Assembly: GCA_003641545.1 (NCBI GenBank)
Contig: QNAU01000042.1
Coordinates: 1 to 9,073, forward strand
DNA: 9,073 nucleotides
Origin: Thermotoga sp.
Lineage (GTDB): Bacteria; Thermotogota; Thermotogae; B21-G9
Direction: 5' to 3'
Within the stretch, counting starts at the first letter, position 1. The number at the start of each line of letters is the position of its first letter. The notes under the pieces were generated by a model. That model did no database searches and had not been told where the DNA came from. It saw nothing but the letters and a program-made list of their open reading frames with translations. Shown piece by piece: positions 1 through 6,430 of the stretch. Position numbers and translations under genes: made by a program.

Positions 1-211
1 AAGGCTGAGGAAAAGGGGAACGGATAGTGAGTATGATCTGAAGAGGAGATTGGAGGATGCAAAGTGGGAGTTATCCAAAATATCGGAGTTTGAATATCTC
101 ATCGTGAACGACTTTCTTGAGAAATCCGTGGAAAAGTTGAAAGCCATCATAACTGCGGAGAGAATGAGAACGAAAAGAATTAAACTGGAAAGGTTACCCT
201 TCTTTCAGTGA
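1..211 (+). CDS. gmk: Guanylate kinase, C-terminal 69 residues (5' end outside window)
   Basis: This is the only plus-strand gene. The frame beginning at base 2 is open from the window edge to a TGA at 209-211. It starts RLRKRGTDSEYDLKRRLEDA, followed by a K-x-E-L-S segment, EFEYLIVND and LEKSVEKLKAII. This is the standard C-terminal third of guanylate kinase (GMP + ATP to GDP + ADP, cytoplasmic, purine nucleotide metabolism). The R-x-R-G-T-D-S-E-x-D stretch belongs to the nucleotide-binding/LID end, and the Y-x-(V/I)-V-N-D strand and final helix close the fold. The P-loop and GMP-binding residues lie outside the window. The protein ends with a basic tail (about 17 residues after A-I-I) that is slightly longer than many homologues. 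The gene converges on mfd and overlaps its 3' end by 18 bases (194-211). The identity rests on the motif run alone, but that run is very characteristic. Confidence 0.93.
   Translation, partial: RLRKRGTDSEYDLKRRLEDAKWELSKISEFEYLIVNDFLEKSVEKLKAIITAERMRTKRIKLERLPFFQ
170..209 (-). terminator. Possible intrinsic terminator at the end of the minus-strand operon
   Basis: Bases 184-193 (ACTGGAAAGG) and 198-209 (CCTTCTTTCAGT) form an interrupted inverted repeat around a TTAC loop. Four outer pairs (ACTG/CAGT) and four inner pairs (AAGG/CCTT) are separated by a small asymmetric loop. Read on the minus strand, the stem is followed by TTTAATTCTTTTCG (183-170), a T-rich tail as expected of a Rho-independent terminator for the mfd operon. 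In the plus direction no T tract follows, so it would not terminate gmk in the same way. The stem is imperfect and lies entirely in coding sequence (gmk, and partly mfd), so chance is a real alternative. Confidence 0.3.
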
Positions 212-3166
212 ATTCAACATGAACTCTAAGATATTTTCCCTTCTGGAAACGAGAATGGTATCACCGGATATTTTCAGATCTCTGAATCCATCTCTGATTT
301 CGATCTTTCTTATTCCATGTTTTGAAAGGATCAACCTGAGTTTCATCAAATTGAGGAGATTTCTCGTTTCTTCGGGTATCTTGCCGAACCTATCCACCAT
401 TTCATCTTCTATCTCTCCCAGTTCTTCGATCCGTTCCACACCGGATATTCTCCTGTAGAGATTGATCCTCTCTATGACATCCGGAACGTAATCCGCCGGA
501 ATCTTCGCATCTAACTTCAGGCCATCGATCCTCGGGAGATACATTTCCTCGATGGATCTTTCTTCGAGCTCATCGAATTCACCGATCCGTCTTCTGAACA
601 CATCCTCAAGTATCTCCATGAACATCCTATAACCTATCGCTCTCATGTTTCCATGCTGTTCCAGTCCAAGAACATTTCCGATTCCCCTCATCTCCATATC
701 CAACATCGCCATCTCCAATCCACTGAGATTCGATTTCGATTCGATGGCTTTGAGCCTCATCTTAGCTTCTTCGGTCAGCTTATCCGGAGGATACATGAAA
801 TATGCGTATCCCTTCCTCTGACCCCTTCCCACCCTTCCACGCAATTGATAAAGTTCGGATATTCCATATCTGTGGGCATCATCCACTATTATGGTGTTGA
901 GATTCTGAATATCTATCCCACTCTCAAAGATGGTTGTGGTTATCAGAACATCTATCTTCCCATCGTACAGAGCACTGATAATTTCCTTCAAAATTCTCCT
1001 TTGTAGCTTCCCGTGTGCGATTTCTATTCTCAGATCTTCGAATTCCTTCCTCAAACCATCCCTTATCCCTTCAAGCTCACCTATTCTGTTGTGAATGTAA
1101 AGCGCCTGTCCTCCCCTCGACGTTTCGACGAGGATGGCTTTTTTGATCAACCTATCATCGAACGGTGTCACGATCACCTCAACGTTGACGCTTTTTCCCA
1201 CATTCCCATCCATGATTGACATTCCCTTTATCCCGCTGACAGCCATGTAAAGTGTTCTTGGAATTGGGGTCGCGGATATGCTCAGAACATCCACGGATAC
1301 TCTCAACCTTTTGAGTTTTTCTTTTTGGAAAACACCGAATCTTTGTTCCTCATCTATTATCAAAAGGCCAAGATCTTTGAATCTAAGGTCATCGGATAAA
1401 ATCCCATGGGTTCCTATTATCATATCTATTCTTCCGGCTTTCAGATCCTCAAGGATCCTCATCTTCTCACCCTTGGTTCTCGATCTGTCGAAAAGTTCGA
1501 TTCTCACGCCTATTTCATCGAATCTCTTCTTGTAATTCTCATAGTGTTGTCTCGCCAGAACAACCGTTGGAACCAAGAATGCCACCTGTTTTCCACTCGC
1601 TATCGCTCTCAAAGCTGATCGCATCGCCACCTCCGTTTTTCCCACACCAGAATCCCCGCACAAGAGCCTATCCATCGGAACTTCCCTTTCCATATCCTTC
1701 AAAATTTCATCCAGAACCTTCAACTGAGCGGGAGTTTCCATATATGGGAAGGAGAGGGCAAACTGTTCTTCAAGTTCCATATCTCCTTTCATAGGTCTCT
1801 TTCTGCTCTTCATCCTCAGAGCATAAAGTTTCAGCAGATCATCCACCTTCTTTTCTATGTCCTTTCTCACCCTTTTCTTGAGTTTCGCCCATTCCCCTCC
1901 ACTTATATCGCTCGGTTTCAATCCATCCGTCGGTCCAACATATTTATGAATCCTGTGTATCTTTTCCACGGGAACATAAAGTTTAACCCCATTTCTATAC
2001 ATTATTTCGATGTAATCCCTCTTACCTGTGTAGTTCTCTATCTCGACTATTCCTTTGAAAATTCCTATACCGTAATCTACGTGGACGACGAAATCACCTG
2101 GTTTTAAATCTTCCTCGAACCATACCTCCTCCGAGTGGAACCAACCACCGCTGTGAATTCTGTGATCCTTTCCCCAGGTGTGGAATTCATCGACAATCAG
2201 TTTTCTCACGTTGGAGTAGAAAAGTCTGTTCAAATCAACCGAGGAGTATCTCGAATACATGTACCTGAAGATCTTCCCAGGATAAATTTTGAACAATTCT
2301 TCAACGTAATTTCTGTAATTCCTCTCGCATTTTTCTAAGTTCACGAACACGAGAAAACTGTCGTCACGATCGAAAAGATCAAGAACGGTGTTTCTCCTTT
2401 TCTCGAAAATACCGACGAGTGAATCCAGAGAATCCACATTTTTCTGCAGATCATCTATGAAATCCACATTCTCGGTGAATCTCAGCTTCAGATCCTCAAT
2501 CTCTCCTTCGAAGTGTTCCACACTTTCACCATCCATGATGTAATCGTGTACTGGGAGAATCCAAGTTTCATCGATCCTTTTGAAGCTCCTCTGATCGGAG
2601 GGCTTGAACAATCTTATATCCACTATCTCATCATCGAAAAGCTCGATTCTGATAGGCTCATCGTGATACGGTGAGAAGACATCCACTATGCAACCTCTTC
2701 TCGCGTATTCACCTCCAAATCTGACGGTGTTTACCCTTCTGTATCCCAACATCCCAAGGGTTTCAAAATATTTCTCCGGAAACCTTCCCCCCCTCTTCAA
2801 TCTGATCGAATATCTCAAAAATTTCTGAGGATCGAGGATTCTGCAGAGTATCCCCCTCAAACTTGCGAGAAACACACCGGTTCCTCCAATCAGAATTTTG
2901 AACAGACTCCTGATTCTCAACTGTCTTACGTTGTAAGAAGAAGGTTTAAGATCAAAGGGTAGGTTGTCATGAGCGGGTATGGGGAAAGGATTCATGTTCT
3001 TCTCATTCATGTATCTGAGAAGATCAAAGATTTCTCCTTCACTTGGAAGGATGATCAACACCAACTTGAATTCTCTTCTAAGTTTTTCCACAAGTTCTAT
3101 CAATTCATATTGATCCTTTATCTTCAATTTCTCCAAATTCGGTGGGCATGAATACGATTCTTCCAT
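194..3166 (-). CDS. mfd: Transcription-repair coupling factor Mfd
   Basis: Mfd is a DNA translocase that dislodges RNA polymerase stalled at lesions and recruits UvrA for nucleotide excision repair. From the ATG at 3166 it has 990 residues, somewhat shorter than the roughly 1150 of E. coli. The N-terminal UvrB-like module lacks a Walker A motif, as is usual, but keeps GYRRV (about 142-146), GEYARRG and the following D-V-F, the region that carries the UvrA-contacting surface in E. coli. A CarD-like RNA polymerase-binding domain (about 355-450) includes DFVVHVDYGIGIFKG. The RecG-type motor shows Walker A GDSGVGKTE (504-512), DEEQRFG (605-611), SATPIPRT, TTTIFESGIDI and QLRGRVGRG (774-782). The C-terminal TRCF domain follows (about 875-990). 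A TTG at 3172 gives two more residues, but the SD AGGTGG (3178-3173) sits 6 bases from the ATG, which I prefer. The start lies inside the preceding gene, and the stop TAA (194-196) lies inside gmk. Confidence 0.97.
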   Translation of the reverse strand: MEESYSCPPNLEKLKIKDQYELIELVEKLRREFKLVLIILPSEGEIFDLLRYMNEKNMNPFPIPAHDNLPFDLKPSSYNVRQLRIRSLFKILIGGTGVFLASLRGILCRILDPQKFLRYSIRLKRGGRFPEKYFETLGMLGYRRVNTVRFGGEYARRGCIVDVFSPYHDEPIRIELFDDEIVDIRLFKPSDQRSFKRIDETWILPVHDYIMDGESVEHFEGEIEDLKLRFTENVDFIDDLQKNVDSLDSLVGIFEKRRNTVLDLFDRDDSFLVFVNLEKCERNYRNYVEELFKIYPGKIFRYMYSRYSSVDLNRLFYSNVRKLIVDEFHTWGKDHRIHSGGWFHSEEVWFEEDLKPGDFVVHVDYGIGIFKGIVEIENYTGKRDYIEIMYRNGVKLYVPVEKIHRIHKYVGPTDGLKPSDISGGEWAKLKKRVRKDIEKKVDDLLKLYALRMKSRKRPMKGDMELEEQFALSFPYMETPAQLKVLDEILKDMEREVPMDRLLCGDSGVGKTEVAMRSALRAIASGKQVAFLVPTVVLARQHYENYKKRFDEIGVRIELFDRSRTKGEKMRILEDLKAGRIDMIIGTHGILSDDLRFKDLGLLIIDEEQRFGVFQKEKLKRLRVSVDVLSISATPIPRTLYMAVSGIKGMSIMDGNVGKSVNVEVIVTPFDDRLIKKAILVETSRGGQALYIHNRIGELEGIRDGLRKEFEDLRIEIAHGKLQRRILKEIISALYDGKIDVLITTTIFESGIDIQNLNTIIVDDAHRYGISELYQLRGRVGRGQRKGYAYFMYPPDKLTEEAKMRLKAIESKSNLSGLEMAMLDMEMRGIGNVLGLEQHGNMRAIGYRMFMEILEDVFRRRIGEFDELEERSIEEMYLPRIDGLKLDAKIPADYVPDVIERINLYRRISGVERIEELGEIEDEMVDRFGKIPEETRNLLNLMKLRLILSKHGIRKIEIRDGFRDLKISGDTILVSRRENILEFMLNSLKEG

Positions 3167-3785
3167 CCTCAACCACCTTTGCCATTATCAGATCCACCGT
3201 CTTCATTGGTCCAAAGCCATCGAGATGGATAAAAAGTTTTCCATTTCCAACTTTCATCATCTTGATGTTCTTCACGGGAACACCTTCGAAATAACCGACG
3301 ATTTCGACATCATCCATATTCAGATTGAGAAGACTCAGAAATTTCATGAATCTCAGTTTCAACCTTGGAGGGATGGAAAATTTCGAGTATCTCACGATCG
3401 GTGAATCGAGTATAACATCCGAATCCAAAGGCTCGATCTTGGATGTCCTCGGAAATTTCACATCGGAAACCACAACGTGGATTTCCATGTTCTCCTCCAT
3501 CAACTTCGGTTTCAGCTTTTGAAAATCCAGATCTCTTTGATCCAACGATCGAAGTTCACATAAGTCGATTTCGGATACCTCCAACTCATGCTCTGTGAAT
3601 CCCGCAAACTCTTCAATGTTCAACTTTACATTTAAATCAACCTCCAAAGGTTCCGAGGAAGGTGTGGTGATTTCCTCAACTTCTGGATTCACTGAAAGAT
3701 CCATGGAAAATACTTTGAGGGATGAGAATTCCATGTGGATGGTTTTTACGATATCCAAAAAGATCTTTATCAGTCTTCCCCACAT
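3105..3785 (-). CDS. Conserved hypothetical protein, 226 residues, between fliA and mfd
   Basis: I do not recognise a named family. The ATG at 3785 lies 16 bases inside the end of the upstream gene, with only a weak SD-like GGAAAAG. The TGA at 3105-3107 lies 62 bases past the chosen mfd start. The product looks soluble, with no signal peptide or membrane segment. Residues about 40-110 are acidic and alternate hydrophobic and charged residues (for example PLEVDLNVKLNIEEF), suggesting beta strands. A central part holds SPIVRYSKFSIPPRLKLRFM. The C-terminal domain (about 150-225) contains VEIVGYFEGVPVKNIKMMKV and FIHLDGFGPMKTVDLIMAKV and reads as a compact alpha/beta module. Its frame is open without interruption and its codon use matches its neighbours, so it is very likely a real gene. 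Tight coupling to the gene before it suggests that the two products act together (inference). Confidence 0.8.
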   Translation of the reverse strand: MWGRLIKIFLDIVKTIHMEFSSLKVFSMDLSVNPEVEEITTPSSEPLEVDLNVKLNIEEFAGFTEHELEVSEIDLCELRSLDQRDLDFQKLKPKLMEENMEIHVVVSDVKFPRTSKIEPLDSDVILDSPIVRYSKFSIPPRLKLRFMKFLSLLNLNMDDVEIVGYFEGVPVKNIKMMKVGNGKLFIHLDGFGPMKTVDLIMAKVVEDGRIVFMPTEFGEIEDKGSI

Positions 3786-4282
3786 ATCTTTTCCAGCGCC
3801 TTCGATATCCTTTCAAATGGTTCGAGTATATCCGAGTCCTCCACAACATTTTCCAGCATTTCGAAGAAATCATCAAAAGGTTCCTTCTTGAAAATGAACC
3901 TGTAGTTTTTTCCATGTGTGAAAAATATGAACTTGTTATCCTCCACCTTCTTCGGGTTTTCATCCCCGATTTCCCTTTTTCCTATTTCCGTCACGAAGAT
4001 CAACCTCTCATCATCGGAAGAATCGAACAGGTCCAATTCATCCACGAATATGGGAATCTCTTCTTCAAACTTTTTCAACAAGTTTTTCAAGATCAAATCC
4101 ACCGCGATGAATCTCTCCATCGATTTTCCATAGAGTATTCTTTGCAGTTCCGTTGGTTCCACAGGTTTGGTGTATTTAAATTTCAGGGGAAGAAGATTCA
4201 AATCGACGCTCAACAATCCACCGGAATATTTCTCACCGTATTTCTCCACCTTCAAATATCCAATTTTGTCCATACAGTTCAC
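3770..4282 (-). CDS. Conserved protein of unknown function with GGLLxxD...ELQRILYG block
   Basis: This 170-residue soluble protein has a distinctive N-terminal block at about residues 21-52: GGLLSVD, then L-P-L-K-F-K-Y-T-K-P-V-E-P-T, then ELQRILYGKS. I recall this pattern (GGLL..D....PLEF..T.PV.PT..Q.ILYG) from uncharacterised bacterial proteins in several phyla, but I know of no assigned function. The rest has a helix-rich stretch (about 55-75), an acidic E-L-D-L-F-D-S-S-D-D-E segment, and a C-terminal region (about 115-170) with FIFFTHGKNYRFIFKKEPFDDF and a final acidic helix. The start is a GTG at 4282 whose bases overlap the upstream TGA as GTGA, a typical coupled junction. The in-frame ATG at 4273 is an alternative, because the weak AGG at 4287-4285 is 2 bases from the GTG and 11 from the ATG. 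It overlaps the downstream 226-residue gene by 16 bases. Confidence 0.85.
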   Translation of the reverse strand: MNCMDKIGYLKVEKYGEKYSGGLLSVDLNLLPLKFKYTKPVEPTELQRILYGKSMERFIAVDLILKNLLKKFEEEIPIFVDELDLFDSSDDERLIFVTEIGKREIGDENPKKVEDNKFIFFTHGKNYRFIFKKEPFDDFFEMLENVVEDSDILEPFERISKALEKICGED

Positions 4283-4581
4283 AACCTAACATCTATGAAT
4301 TTCCCTCTGTAATCATCTTTCAGCCCTTTCTTTTCCTTACCCTTTCCCTTGCCTCTGATTATCATCCTTGGATTTCTTCTGCTACCCTCCGTGGAATTCC
4401 TCAAAATGGGATTTTCGACATTTGGATTCGTGTTGATTTGGCTCATCTCGTGTTGAGCTCTAACTATCATGTTTTGCCCAAGTATCTGTTGATTCATGGT
4501 GAGTGCCTCTTGAATTTGATTCACAGTGTTAACTGCTTCGGGACTTCTCAAAACAATCATCTGAAGATCTATTGGACGCAT
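4279..4581 (-). CDS. Small conserved basic-tailed protein directly downstream of fliA
   Basis: This small protein is 100 residues from the ATG at 4581. It opens MRPIDLQMIVLRSPEAVNTV, followed by a Q/N-rich helix-like stretch (QIQEALTMNQQILGQNM), a polar middle (NTNPNVENPILRN) and a strongly basic C-terminal part with R-G-K-G-K-G-K-E-K-K-G. I recall small proteins with the same (R)P-(I/V)-D-L/M-Q opening beside motility sigma factors in Clostridia and Thermotogae. They are uncharacterised, and this is memory, not a search. SD-like GAGGTG (4592-4587) is 5 bases from this ATG. Other in-frame starts are the ATG at 4584 and a GTG at 4596, which would overlap the fliA stop as GTGA. It ends at a TGA overlapping the next start. 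No membrane segment or signal peptide is present. The position invites a role in FliA control or flagellar assembly, but no motif proves it. Confidence 0.8.
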   Translation of the reverse strand: MRPIDLQMIVLRSPEAVNTVNQIQEALTMNQQILGQNMIVRAQHEMSQINTNPNVENPILRNSTEGSRRNPRMIIRGKGKGKEKKGLKDDYRGKFIDVRL

Positions 4582-4592
4582 CATCCCACCTC

Positions 4593-5318
4593 TCACATCC
4601 TTGAGAGGAGGAGTCGTTTCAACTTGGATATGACGGATGAATGAATCTGCGAAATTCTCGATTCACTCACGCCCAGTATTTTTCCTATCTCCTTGAAGTT
4701 CAGTTCTTCCACGTAGTATAGAGCCAATACAAGTCTTTCCCTCTCGCTCAGTTGTTCAATGGCTTCCTTCAATTTCTCCCTCAACTCTTCCTTCTCGTAG
4801 ATGACGTCGGGGCTCTTTTCGTTCGATTGCACAAGCTCAACGTGAACCGATTCATCATCCTCGAATATGTACGAATCGAGTGACAACAACTGCCTTCTTA
4901 CCAATTCATTCCTTATCTTCCTTACCTCCCCCTCTTCCATGTTCAAATACTCCGCTAATTCCTTATCGTCAGGAATTTTTCCAAGTTTATCTTCGAGTAT
5001 GAGAACAGCTTCCTCCAGCTCTTTCATCTTCTTTCTCAGATTCCGCGGAACCCAATCCAACTTCCTCAGGTAATCGAGCATTGCCCCCTTTATCCTTTTC
5101 AAAGCGTAGGTTGAGAATGAAGCCCCCTTGGATGGATCGTAATTCTCGAATGAGCTCAAAAGCCCCATCAAACCTTCTTGAATAAGATCATCGATACTGA
5201 CATTTTTGGGAAGTTGGTACGATAGAGAAACAGCGAGAGCCTTTATTTTTGGAAGGAACTCCCTTATAATTCTTTCCTTTTCATTTTCTCCTATTCTTGA
5301 ATAGATGAAATAACCCAT
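4593..5318 (-). CDS. fliA: Flagellar RNA polymerase sigma-28 factor FliA/SigD
   Basis: This alternative sigma factor directs RNA polymerase to late flagellar and chemotaxis promoters. It has 241 residues, the usual sigma-28 length. Region 2 runs at about residues 38-92 (DDLIQEGLMGLLSSFENYDP, then FSTYALKRIKGAMLDYLRKLDW), including the core-binding and -10 recognition helices. Region 3 contains LGKIPDDKELAEYLNM. Region 4 (about 190-240) has LSERERLVLALYYVEELNF, then KEIGKILGVSESRISQIHSS, the helix-turn-helix for the -35 element. No region 1.1 is present, as expected for this class. An ATG at 5324 overlaps the cheD stop as ATGA, but the SD AAGGAG (5332-5327) lies only 2 bases from it and 8 from the ATG at 5318, which I prefer. 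No anti-sigma factor FlgM was found in the window. Confidence 0.96.
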   Translation of the reverse strand: MGYFIYSRIGENEKERIIREFLPKIKALAVSLSYQLPKNVSIDDLIQEGLMGLLSSFENYDPSKGASFSTYALKRIKGAMLDYLRKLDWVPRNLRKKMKELEEAVLILEDKLGKIPDDKELAEYLNMEEGEVRKIRNELVRRQLLSLDSYIFEDDESVHVELVQSNEKSPDVIYEKEELREKLKEAIEQLSERERLVLALYYVEELNFKEIGKILGVSESRISQIHSSVISKLKRLLLSRM

Positions 5319-5320
5319 GT

Positions 5321-5806
5321 TCATATCTCCTTGGTTTGAATTTTCTCCCCACCACCGACCATCCTTATGAACAACTTTCCAGTCCCAACGTCGTATTCTA
5401 TGCTTCTCGCCCTGTTTCCACCTGTATCCTCCGCAACCAATCTGATTCCAAATTTCCTCAAAACATTTTTGACTGCTTCAACATTCCTCTTTCCTATGTT
5501 CATACCACTCTTCTCCTTGAACATCGAAGCTCCTCCCGCTATCTTCGCTTCCAACATCGACGGATTTGCTCCCAGTTTCTTCATGTCCTCTATCAGAAGA
5601 GGTATGCCTGTGTCCGCATATTTTCCTGGGTTTCCAACTTTTTTTCCACCACTATCCGGAAGCATGACATGAATCATCCCGCCGACGCCAGCATTTTTAT
5701 CTCTCAAACATACACCAACACACGATCCCAATCCAAGGGTCACGAGTATTGCTGGATTCTTGGCAGCCTTGTATTCACCTATACCTATTATTATCTTACT
5801 CGCCAT
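5321..5806 (-). CDS. cheD: Chemoreceptor glutamine deamidase CheD
   Basis: CheD deamidates specific glutamines of methyl-accepting chemotaxis receptors and is inhibited by, and stimulates, CheC. The 161 residues match the family length. From the ATG at 5806, the papain-like catalytic residues are visible as Thr23, Cys29 and His46 in TLGLGSCVGVC and GGMIHVMLPD. These correspond to the Thr/Cys/His set known for T. maritima CheD. The remainder is canonical: GKYADTGIPLLIEDM, EAKIAGGASMF, NIGKRNVEAV and AEDTGGNRARSIEYD. A TTG at 5812 would add two residues. I prefer the ATG because GGGGA (5817-5813) is 6 bases upstream of it. The gene overlaps the cheC 3' end by 11 bases, so the two are translationally coupled, which suits a stoichiometric CheC-CheD complex. 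The protein is cytoplasmic and should act at receptor arrays. Confidence 0.97.
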   Translation of the reverse strand: MASKIIIGIGEYKAAKNPAILVTLGLGSCVGVCLRDKNAGVGGMIHVMLPDSGGKKVGNPGKYADTGIPLLIEDMKKLGANPSMLEAKIAGGASMFKEKSGMNIGKRNVEAVKNVLRKFGIRLVAEDTGGNRARSIEYDVGTGKLFIRMVGGGEKIQTKEI

Positions 5807-6428
5807 CCTCAATCCCCATTCCCATCTTGCTTATGACCTTCAGCAGTGCTTCTGGTTCCGGAAGGAACATGAGAAACCCCCTAATTTTCTCCTCTCCCTC
5901 TATTATTATATCCGTTTCGACTATGAGTATGTAATCCTCCTCGCTCATCACACTTATGCTCGTCTCCGATATTATCGCTGTTATCATATCCACTATCAAT
6001 TCGGGAACCTTCCCGTTGACACTCATCCCGGTGAATCCCGAAAATGCCATCAGATATGAGCCACAAACGATGTTCCCTATTTCAGACAGGGCGGAGGTTG
6101 ACATGGGATCGAGCTCCGTCATATCTTCCGGTGATGTTCCAAGCAGTTTCTTCAATATCTTCTTGGCACCAGCTGAGTCTATGACAAAGAGCAGATAGCC
6201 CTCCATATCACCTTCTATTCCCATCCTCACCCCCGCGACTATTTCTTCCGGATCCTCAAACAGCATTGGGATCTTGGCTATTGGTATGACCTTGGCAGAT
6301 GGAACGGATATCTCAACCTTGGAGTTCATCATCATGGAAAGAGATGTTGCGGTGTTACCCGCTCCTATGTTTCCTATTTCCTTAAAGAGGTCGAGATGCT
6401 GTGGCCCAAGTTTTTCAAAGATCCCCAT
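5796..6428 (-). CDS. cheC: CheY-P phosphatase CheC
   Basis: CheC dephosphorylates CheY-P and binds CheD, linking the excitation signal to receptor adaptation. The 210 residues fit the family. Both pseudosymmetric active-site helices are present. EIGNIGAGNTATSLS carries Glu17 and Asn20, and EIGNIVCGSYLMAFS carries Glu116 and Asn119. These correspond, with an offset of four, to the catalytic Glu/Asn pairs of T. maritima CheC, so both sites should be active. The stretch VPELIVDMITAII (about 141-153) is the region where the family contacts CheD. The ATG at 6428 has a strong SD, GAGGAGG (6444-6438), 9 bases upstream and inside the end of the PilZ gene, whose stop is just 2 bases away. The protein is cytoplasmic, with no membrane segment. 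Confidence 0.97.
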   Translation of the reverse strand: MGIFEKLGPQHLDLFKEIGNIGAGNTATSLSMMMNSKVEISVPSAKVIPIAKIPMLFEDPEEIVAGVRMGIEGDMEGYLLFVIDSAGAKKILKKLLGTSPEDMTELDPMSTSALSEIGNIVCGSYLMAFSGFTGMSVNGKVPELIVDMITAIISETSISVMSEEDYILIVETDIIIEGEEKIRGFLMFLPEPEALLKVISKMGMGIEDGE

Positions 6429-6430
6429 CT

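Noticed and set aside
3676..3963. Second minus-strand frame (95 codons) inside the 170/226 gene junction
   Set aside because: It overlaps two better-supported frames over its whole length, has an Arg/Ser-rich translation and has no SD. Treated as a shadow.
3722..4312. Plus-strand open frame (196 codons) opposite the hypothetical genes
   Set aside because: The minus-strand frames have coupled junctions, codon use like the neighbours and a conserved block. The plus-strand translation is F/I/H-rich without pattern.
4279..4596. The small gene after fliA as the anti-sigma factor FlgM
   Set aside because: The size and position fit, but the FlgM C-terminal helices with their characteristic VA..KI..I...G.Y pattern are absent and the tail is strongly basic.
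5336..5836. Plus-strand open frame (166 codons) opposite cheD
   Set aside because: cheD is unmistakable on the minus strand with all catalytic residues. The opposing frame has no recognisable content.
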